A DNA stretch of 64,000 bases from Platanthera guangdongensis (taxonomy: Eukaryota; Streptophyta; Magnoliopsida; Asparagales; Orchidaceae), in contig CM077159.1 in the NCBI GenBank assembly GCA_039583875.1, forward strand, positions 99,375,707 to 99,439,706, read 5' to 3'. Both the position numbers and the translations under genes were made by a program. Shown here one piece after another: positions 21,470-29,215 of the stretch; within the stretch, counting starts at the first letter, position 1, and every line of letters begins with the position of its first letter. The notes beneath the pieces are model-generated. The model was not told the DNA's origin, did no database searches, and saw only the letters and a program-made list of their open reading frames with translations.

Positions 21470-22395
21470 GTGTCGACACCCAGAGGGAAAGTGTCGACAC
21501 TTGAGAAAGCTTGTGTCGACACCCAGACAAGCAGTGTCGACACTTGGAGTCATTGTGTCGACACCTGGGAAGAAGAGTCGACACCAGTCAGAAAGTGTCG
21601 ACACTTGGAGCTGTGACGACACTCAGTGTAGAAGAATGCAGAAAAGCTGTGTCGACACTTAGCAGAAGTGTCGACACCTAGAAGAGCTGAGTCAACACCA
21701 GAAAGTGTCGACACTTGAAGTAAGTGTCGACACTCAGTAAAAGTCTGCAGAATCTAAGTACAAGTGTCGACACTCAACACAATGTGTCGACACTATGCAG
21801 AAGAGTCAGCACTTGAAGTAAGTGTCGACACCCAGCACAATGTGTCGACACTTAGCTAAAGACTCAGTATTTGAAGAATGTGTCGACACTCAGCACAATG
21901 TGTCGACACACAACCAGAAGAGTCAACACTTGAAGAAAGTGTCGACACTCAACACAATGTGTCGACACTTAGTTGAAGACTCTACACTTGAAGAAAGTGT
22001 CGACACAAGGAGCTGTGTCGACACTTAGCAGAGAACAGAAAAGTTTACAAAATATTCTAAGTACAAGTGTCGACACTAAGGGAATGTGTCGACACTCAGC
22101 TGAAGGAACAAATTTGAAGACTTGTGTCGACACCAAGAAGCTGTGTCGACACTTGATAGTTTCAACACTTGAAGATGTGTCGACACAAAGGAGATGTGTC
22201 GACACTTAGAAGAATACAGTTAAAGAATGAAGAACAAGTACTTGTGTCGACACTCAATTTCAGTGTCGACACATGCAGAAGTATCTGTGTCGAGACATAC
22301 AAGGAATTGTGTCGACACCTTGTAGACTTGTGTCGACACTTACACTACTTGTGTCGACACTTAGTCTATAAGTGTCGACAATTAAGAACAGAAAG
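21470..22395. repeat. Array of about 30 GTGTCGACAC palindromes (U3 of element 1)
   Basis: I count about 31 perfect copies of the 10-bp palindrome plus several one-mismatch copies (GTGTCGAGAC, GAGTCGACAC, GAGTCAACAC). Spacing is irregular, mostly 10-30 bp, with filler words such as TTGAAG and CTCAGCACAAT repeated. The second copy of the array is at 32421-33347. Confidence 0.95.
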
Positions 22396-22537
22396 TCTCG
22401 ACACTATCTGACAGTTAGAGAATTTCAAGAAGTGACTGGTTGATATGACAGCTGCCGATCCAGCCGGTCTACATCAACTGTCAGAGAAGTCAGAAGTCTG
22501 TTATGAACCGGACCAGCCGGTTACCATGAAGGAAGCC

Positions 22538-22545
22538 TATAAATA
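22538..22545 (+). promoter_or_regulatory. TATA box of the element 1 LTR
   Basis: TATAAATA within CCTATAAATAGGCCC, just after the ACCGG/CCGGT words. The copy in the 3' LTR is at 33489-33496. Confidence 0.75.
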
Positions 22546-22944
22546 GGCCCCCATAGTTTACATAATACAATAATAGAAGGTTGTTCATTATCATTACATG
22601 TTGTAAGAATAACTGAAGTGGTTGATCAGATTAAATCAAGAAGTGATACACTGAGGATCAACACAAGAAGATCAGGCAGTCCAACTGCAGATCTAAGAAG
22701 TTGGAGAGAGAGAGCTCCATCCAAGAATTCAGTCTTTGGAACTAAGGCTGAGAAGAAGAATTCAGAGTCATCTGGATTTCAAGAAGTAGAAGATTCAGAC
22801 TAATTCAGTTCTACTCAAGAAGCTTTGAAGAAAGCTAAGTCAGTTTGGATCAAGCTGAGTTCTTCCAAGAACTCTTCAAGAAACTCTCAACTCCTCTCAT
22901 CTTTTCTGAGTTGTAGAGTTAGCAATTTTATTTCAATTACATCT

Positions 22945-23125
22945 TGTAAGATCCATTGGATCTGAGTGATTGTAAGCCTATTTTATAAAGGCTGAGGGTA
23001 GGGCTTGTTGCCTTAGTGTAGGAGTTGAAGAACTCTGAGTGTAGGCCTTAATTGGCTGAGTGTAGGCCTTTTGGCTGAGTGTAAGGCTTTGGGCCTGAGG
23101 TAGGAACCTAGTTTGGTTCTGAGTT
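22945..23125 (+). repeat. Mini-hairpin array of the element 1 5' LTR
   Basis: Eight consecutive units TGTA(G/A)G-stem-loop-stem'-CTGAG. The arms are AGATCC/GGATCT, AGCCT/AGGCT, AGGGC/GCCTT (one wobble), GAGTT/AACTC, GCC/GGC (twice), AGGC/GCCT and GAACC/GGTTC. The array lies 400-590 bp downstream of the TATA box, in the predicted RNA leader. The 3' LTR copy (33895-34060) lacks exactly the GAGTT/AACTC unit. Confidence 0.85.
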
Positions 23126-23177
23126 AGTGGAGAAGTTTGGCCGAATCTAGTACACTGCTAGATAGGCGAAGGGGGAA

Positions 23178-23208
23178 AGTGGATGTACCCAAAGATTGGG
23201 GAACCACT
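23178..23208 (+). other. Conserved AGTGG...CCACT double-stem block
   Basis: AGTGG-ATGTA-CCCAA-AGA-TTGGG-GAA-CCACT: outer stem AGTGG/CCACT, inner stem CCCAA/TTGGG. Counterparts lie in every LTR of the window with matching inner-stem changes: 4991-5020, 7045-7075, 9135-9167, 34106-34136, 34795-34827, 45547-45575 (minus), 47394-47424, 58190-58220. Confidence 0.75.
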
Positions 23209-23334
23209 ATAAAATTAGTGTGTCTTCTGTGCTGTGCTGTGAATTGACTGTTTGATTTCTGTAATTGCTGTTAGCTGTAGTAATCTGAGAAATAATTGTT
23301 GTGCTGCCAACAAAGTTTTTAAAAAGGTTTAGGT

Positions 23335-23359
23335 CACCTATTCACCCCCCCTCTAGGTG
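23335..23359 (+). other. C-rich loop hairpin at the LTR 3' end
   Basis: CACCTA and TAGGTG flank TTCACCCCCCCTC. In element A the loop is the same but the stem is TATACTCTA/TAGAGTATA. Confidence 0.7.
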
Positions 23360-23381
23360 TTTAGGTACCATATCTTTCAAG

Positions 23382-23393
23382 TGGTATCAGAGG
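23382..23393 (+). other. Primer-binding site of element 1
   Basis: TGGTATCAGAGG two bases after the LTR end; complementary to initiator-Met tRNA. Confidence 0.9.
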
Positions 23394-23484
23394 GAGGTTC
23401 CTCAAAAAGGACTAACTGTCTGAGGAGATCCAGTTTGGCAGATTCAGTATAAGTCAGGAAACAGTTTCAAGAAAATCAAGAAAC

Positions 23485-25526
23485 ATGGGGTCTTCAGAGA
23501 ATCACAAGGAATTGGGTTCAATGAAACTGCCCATTTGCAGAAAGGAGATTTTTGGAATCTGGAAAGAAAGGGTAAGGCTGTTCATGGAGGCCTCTGACCC
23601 TAGGATCTACATCACAGTCAAGGAAGGGCCTTATGTGCCCATGAAGATTTCAGTCTTGGATGCCACACAGAGAACTCCAAAGGATTTTTCTGAGATGACC
23701 AAGGATGAGATTGTCCTAGCTACAATGGACAAAAGGGCACAGAACATCATAGTTAGTGCAATTGATGATGCAACCTTCCAGAACCTTATTCACTGTAAAA
23801 CAGCAAAAGAAATGTGGGATACCCTCATTGTCTACATGGAAGGTTCTGAAGAAGTAAGACAAGATAGGAAATCCTTGCTTAATCAAGAATATGAGAGCTT
23901 TAGGCAAGGAAGAGGAGATAGCATCACTGAATGCTACAAAAAGTTCTACAGAATTGTTAATGAACTCATGTCCTATGGAAGGGAGTTCACAAACTATGAA
24001 TTGAATGATAAGTTCTTGAGGTCCCTAACCAAAGATTGGGACACTAAGATCTGTGCCATCAGAGAAATGGCAAAGTTGGGAGAAATTCCTCCTCCCACAC
24101 TGTTTGGCAAGTTGTTATCTTATGAGATGCAATTGTCAGTAAGAAAAGAGGAGGAAAAGTCAACAAGGACTGAACACAGGGAAAGGACTGTTGCCTTTAA
24201 GTCAGAAGTACCTAGAAAGAACAGGACTAAGTCATCAACTCCTCCTCCAGAGGTAGTTGAATCAGAATCTGATGAGTCTGTTAGCACTAAATCTACAAGC
24301 AGTGAAAGTGATGAAGATTTTGCTGCATTCACCAGACATTTTCAGAAATTTCTTAAAAAGAAACAGTGGAAGTCCAGACCTTCTTTTTCCAAAGGGAAAG
24401 AAGTTCAGTATCAGGAGAAGAAGCCTTCAAAGAAGGACAAGCATAAGGACAAAGACTAGCAAGGCAACTGGGTCTAAGATTGTGTGTTACTGCTGCAATA
24501 GACAGGGTCATGTAATTGCAGATTGTCCTGAAAGAAGGAAAGAATCCAGTGACAAAAAGAAGACTCACTTCAAAGGAAAGAAGGAGAAGTCCTTTGTTGC
24601 AAAGAATGAGAAGACTCTTTTAGACATTTCTTCTTCAGACACTGAGACAGATGCTGAAGCCTATATAGGGCTATTTGCTGAAGAAGAAGAAGAGTTTATG
24701 CAGATCATGGAATCAATCTATGAACAAGAAGAGGTTCAGTGCCAAGGACTGATGGCATTGACTGAAAGTACCAAAATCCTGGAGCAGCCAGGACCTAGTC
24801 AGGTACAAAGTCCAACTTCAAGTTCAGATTCCAGTTCTAGTTCAGAGTCAGAATCATCTTCATCAAGTGATGAAAGTGTTTCTGAATCTGAGGGAGATAT
24901 TCATCAGCTCTTAGATGAATACCAAGTACTGTTGCAAGCCTATAAGAAAAGCAAGATCCTAGCCAAAAGTCAGGCTAAAGGAGATTGCTGATCTCAAGGC
25001 AGCTGCAACAGATTTTGAGAAGGAGTATGATCAAAAACTGAATGAAGTAGCCAGGCTGAAACACATTACTGTGATTCAGATGGGTACTATTACATTTAAA
25101 AATGATCAAATTAAGTTGCTGGAGATCAATCTCCAGAAGGAGAAAGAGCTAGTTGCTAGGTTTTCAAAACCTAAATCAGTGCTACCCTTGATTGATGAAT
25201 TTGTTCATCATAAAGGAAAGGCTGGATTGGGTTTTGTTAAGCCTGTGAGGACTGTTCAGGATCAGTCCAAGTCCAAGGGCAAAGCCCCAACATTCAACAA
25301 GGCTGCTGTAGTCAAGACAGCAAAGGTTGTACCTAAGCAAAGGTACAACAAGTTTGAATGTTGGTGTTGTGGCAAGGTTGGCCACTTTGCCTTGGATTGT
25401 TGGCACAATGCCAGTGCCAAGTTGAGTAGCAAGTTACCTGTTGGAAAGCCAGCAGGTAGCTATGTCAAATTGCAAACTAACAATCACCAAGGACCCAAGT
25501 TTACTTTGGGTTCTAAGGTTTATTAA
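23485..25526 (+). pseudogene. gag: Element 1 gag, two single-base frameshifts
   Basis: Starts at the ATG at 23485 (GSSENHKELGSMKLP). The capsid-like part shows IFGIWKERVRLFMEA, HCKTAKEMWDTLIVYME and ECYKKFYRIVNELMSYGREF. Then come a Ser/Glu tract, a zinc knuckle CYCCNRQGHVIADC (about 24486), an acidic Ser-rich linker, a coiled-coil stretch (24890-25140) and a second knuckle CWCCGKVGHFALDC (about 25359). The frame shifts by +1 near 24450 and again near 24979; both look like one extra base compared with element B. The stop TAA at 25524-25526 is in the same frame as pol, so normal expression would be read-through or another bypass. Confidence 0.9.
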
Positions 25527-25532
25527 TTTGTT

Positions 25533-28500
25533 TTGCAGGTGAATCCAAGTGGCCATACCCCTACATGGTACTTGGATAGTGGATGTTCCAGACACATGAC
25601 TGGAACTAGGGGACTACTGAAGGACTACATCCCAATCAAAAATGGTCCAAAGGTGACCTTTGGTGGTTCTGAAAAAGGAATCATCAAAGGGTTTGGTAAC
25701 ATTTCTTCTAACCTTGTTACCATTACTCAAGTGGCTTATGTTAAAGGTTTGAAACACAACCTCATTAGTATAAGTCAATTAAGTGATGTAGGGTATGACA
25801 TCTCATTTGTTAAAAATGGTTGTCATATCAAGAGGTCAAGTGATCAAGAGATCATTTTGACTGGATATAGAAAGAGAAATGTCTACTGCTTAGACATTAT
25901 GGTTGAGAACAATTGTTCTCCAGTCTGTCTTGTAGCTGATGAGACAGTCTCTCAATGTGTCAAATGGCACAAGAGGCTTGCTCATCTTAATTACAAGACT
26001 ATTGGCAAACTCTTTAGTAAAGAGTTAGTGAGGAATGGTCCTCAAGTTAAGTGTGTCAAAGATGGCATTTGCTCAGCTTGTCAAAAGGGCAAGCAGACTA
26101 AATCCACCTTTAGAAGCTTAGACAACAAAGATGCTGTGAGGTGTTTATACCTCTTGCATATGGATCTATTTGGTCCAATGCCAGTTCACAGCTTAGGTAG
26201 GAAGGTCTACACCTTTGTAGTTGTTGATGACTACTCAAGGTTTTCCTGGGTGTTCTTCTTAAAGCAGAAATCTGAAACACCTAGTGTCTTCTATAGTTTT
26301 GTTAAGCAAATTCAGAATGAATTGAACTGTACAGTGGTCAAAATTAGAAGTGACCATGGTACTGAGTTTCAGTCTGAAAGCATGACAAAGCTGTGTGAAG
26401 ACTATGGGATATTTCAAGAATTCTCTTCACCTAGAACACCTCAGCAAAATGGCATTGCTGAAAGGAAAAATAGGACCTTGATAGAGGCTGGTAGAACCCT
26501 ATTAAGTGATTCATCACTGCCAGAATATTTCTGGGCTGAAGCAGTAAACACTGCATGCCATGTGATAAATAGGGCTACCATCACTAAAAGGTTAAACAAG
26601 ACCCCCTATGAAGTAGTGAAAGGCAGGAAACCAAATCTGTCCTATTTTAGGATCTTTGGTTGTAAATGCTTCATACTTAACAATGGGAAGTCTTACTTAA
26701 CTAAGTTTGCTGCCAAGTCCCAAGAGGGAGTGTTTGTTGGGTACAGCAATAATAGTAAGGCTTATAGAGTCTACAACTTGACCACACAAGTTGTAGAGGA
26801 GTCTGTGCATGTAGTTTTTGATGAAACACAACTAATTAACAATGAGTTGTCTAGTAGTGTGTGCAGCCCTACAGGTCTTACTAAGAAGATGGACAAGCTA
26901 ACCATAGAAGATGTACCTGCTGCAAGACAGCAAGTAGAAGAAGATGGTTTATGTCCAGGGGGAGAACTACATGTACAAGGAGCTGTAGAAGTACAAGGAA
27001 CTCAGCTTGATGAAGATGCTGAAGAAGTTCAACCAGAAGTAAGGATGCCTCCAGCCAACAGGCATCTAAGAGATCATCCAGTAGAGCTGATCATTGGAGA
27101 TCCAAGACAAGGTGTTCAGACAAGGAGCAGAAATCAGAATGCTGTAGTATATTCAAGTTTTCTGTCTCAAATAGAACCAAAGAAATTTGAAGAAGCTATA
27201 CAAGATCCACAGTGGACTGAAGCAATGCAGGAGGAGCTGAATCAGTTCAAAAGATGCAAGGTGTGGGATCTGGTTCCTAAGCCTAAAGATCACAATGTGA
27301 TAGGAACAAAGTGGATCTACAGGAACAAGTTAGATGAACAAGGTGTCATCATTAAGAATAAGGCAAGACTGGTTGCAAAAGGATATAGGCAAGAAGAAGG
27401 TATTGATTTTGATCAAACCTTTGCTCCAGTAGCCAGACTGGAAGCCATAAGGATGTTCTTGGCCTATGCAACCTACCAAGGATTCAAAGTATACCAAATG
27501 GATGTGAAGTCAGCATTCCTTAATGGTAATTTAAAAGAAGAAGTATATGTGGAGCAGCCTTCAGGTTTTGTTGATCCTACTCTTCCACATTATGTCTATA
27601 GACTTAGGAAAGCATTGTATGGGTTAAAGCAAGCTCCTAGAGCTTGGTATGAAACCCTATCTAGTTTCCTCATTGAGAACAAGTTCACAAGGGGGAAAAT
27701 AGATAAGACTCTATTCCTTAGGGAATCTAGAGGCAAAGTAATACTTGTCCAAATATATGTAGATGACATTATATTTGGGTCTACTGAAAGTAGCCTTTGC
27801 AAAAAGTTTGCAAAGCTTATGCAGAGTCAATTTGAAATGAGTAGTATGGGAGAACTGAAGTTTTTCTTGGGTCTCCAAGTTAAACAGACTGAAAGTGGTC
27901 TATCCATATGTCAGTCTAAGTTCACCCTAGAACTCATAAGGAAATATGGTATGGATTCCTCCAGTACCATGAAGACTCCTATGGGGTCAAGTATGTCTCT
28001 AAGCAAGGATGATGCAGGGAAACCTGTAGATGAAACCTTGTATAGAGGGATAGTTGGCTCCCTACTATACTTGACTGCAAGTAGGCCTGACATTATGTAT
28101 GCTACATGTGTTTGTGCCAGGTATCAAGCCTGCCCCAAAGAATCTCACTTGACTGCAGTCAAGAGAATCTTGAGATATCTAAAGGGCACACCCTATCTAG
28201 GCCTCTGGTACCCTAGGAATGGAGATTTTGATCTAACAGGCTATTCAGATGCAGACTTTGCAGGATGCAAAGAAGATAGAAAGAGCACAACTGGATCCTG
28301 TCAGTTCCTAGGTGGAAGACTCATTTCATGGAGTAGTAAGAAGCAAACCAGTGTGGCCATTTCCACAGCTGAGTCAGAATATGTAGCTGCAAGGAAGTTG
28401 CTGTGCTCAACTTCTGTGGATTCAACATCAGCTAGAAGACTATGGATGTCAGGTAAGTAGAACTCCACTTTATTGTGATTCTACAAGTGCTATTTCCATA

Positions 28501-28701
28501 GCTAATAACCCTGTATCACATAGTAGAACTAAACATATTGAGATAAAATATCACTTTCTTAGGGAGCATGTAGAAAGAAATGATATTGCACTTGAATATG
28601 TTAAAACTGATAATCAGATAGCTGATATGTTTACTAAGCCCTTAGAAGAAGCTAAGTTTAATAGGTTCAAAATTGAACTAGGTATGATAAACTTAGACTA
28701 A
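25533..28701 (+). pseudogene. pol: Element 1 pol, near-intact polyprotein with one frameshift
   Basis: Open from the gag stop, with no ATG at its start (TTG CAG GTG). Protease [13 protein letters not shown] (about 25567); integrase zinc region WHKRLAHL with [11 protein letters not shown] core with [17 protein letters not shown] and [16 protein letters not shown] with [16 protein letters not shown] and YVDDIIFG (about 27755); RNase H with [10 protein letters not shown] and [10 protein letters not shown]. One extra base near 28390 (GCAAGGAAG, against GCAGGAAG in element B) ends the main frame at 28460. The remaining RNase H codons (CDSTSAIS, TKPLEEAKF) continue in the next frame to 28701. Catalytic residues of all domains appear present. 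Confidence 0.95.
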
Positions 28702-28734
28702 GTATACAGAACAAAAATTGGCTAAGTAAAAAGG

Positions 28735-29070
28735 TGTCGACACATAGACAAGTCTATGTCGACACAGAATAGTAAGTGTCGACACTTCAGGAAAATAGTG
28801 TCGACACATCTAGGAAGTTGGTGTCGACACTTCAGAATGTTAGTGTCGACACATGTCGAGTAGGTGTCGACACATCAAATAAGGTGTCGACACTTAAGTT
28901 TTACTCAGAATTTTTCTAAGTAAAGTCTCGACAACATGTCGAGTATAGTGGTGTCGACACTTAACCAAGTGTCGACACATAAAATCTGTTGACTAAACTT
29001 GTGTCGACACAAAAGTGTCGAGACATTATAAGTCAGTGTCGACACTTATTGCCAGTGTCGACACATCTTT
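28735..29070. repeat. GTGTCGACAC array in the pol to env-like spacer of element 1
   Basis: About 12 perfect copies of the same palindrome as the LTR, plus variants, spaced 10-35 bp. They end just before a TATA box. The filler (CATCTAGGAAG, CTTCAGGAA) is not copied from the LTR array. Confidence 0.95.
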
Positions 29071-29109
29071 AGGATTCCATCCCGCCTGTTCGTCTTCAAA
29101 CTCGAAAGG

Positions 29110-29117
29110 TATAAATA
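29110..29117 (+). promoter_or_regulatory. Internal TATA box upstream of the element 1 env-like ORF
   Basis: GGTATAAATAGGG, 106 bp before the env-like ATG and directly after the palindrome array. It has the same core as the LTR TATA box. Element B has the same arrangement at 53290-53297. Confidence 0.6.
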
Positions 29118-29215
29118 GGGTTCTGTCTTTGATTGTCGACACGCTTTCAAAGTTTCGAGACCTAAACTCTTGTGTCGACATTTCTCTCATCTCAAGACTA
29201 AATCTTCAAACCCTA

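Larger units (their letters stand above)
21326..23379 (+). repeat. 5' LTR of element 1
   Basis: 2,054 bp, TGTTGGG...TTTCA. Modules in order: GTGTCGACAC array (21470-22395), AACCGG/CCGGTT promoter-proximal words (22460-22525), TATAAATA (22538-22545), mini-hairpin array (22945-23125), the AGTGG...CCACT hairpin (23178-23208), and the C-rich loop on a CACCTA/TAGGTG stem (23335-23359). Short VST/CRH/VDT-rich open frames inside are the palindrome read in different frames, not genes. Confidence 0.95.

Noticed and set aside
21460..22400. Regularly repeated short palindrome resembling a CRISPR array
   Set aside because: The repeat is only 10 bp and palindromic, spacing is irregular, spacers share filler, and the array is part of an LTR present in several copies in a plant retrotransposon.
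21411..22411. Small open frames rich in CRHL, VSTL and VDT on both strands in the LTRs of elements 1 and B
   Set aside because: They are GTGTCGACAC read in different frames. The same peptides appear on both strands and in both LTRs, and there is no conserved start or end.
29015..29215. 67-residue N-terminal extension of the element 1 env-like ORF
   Set aside because: It lies in the palindrome array and over the TATA box, and is not conserved in element B. The ATG at 29216 aligns with the B start.
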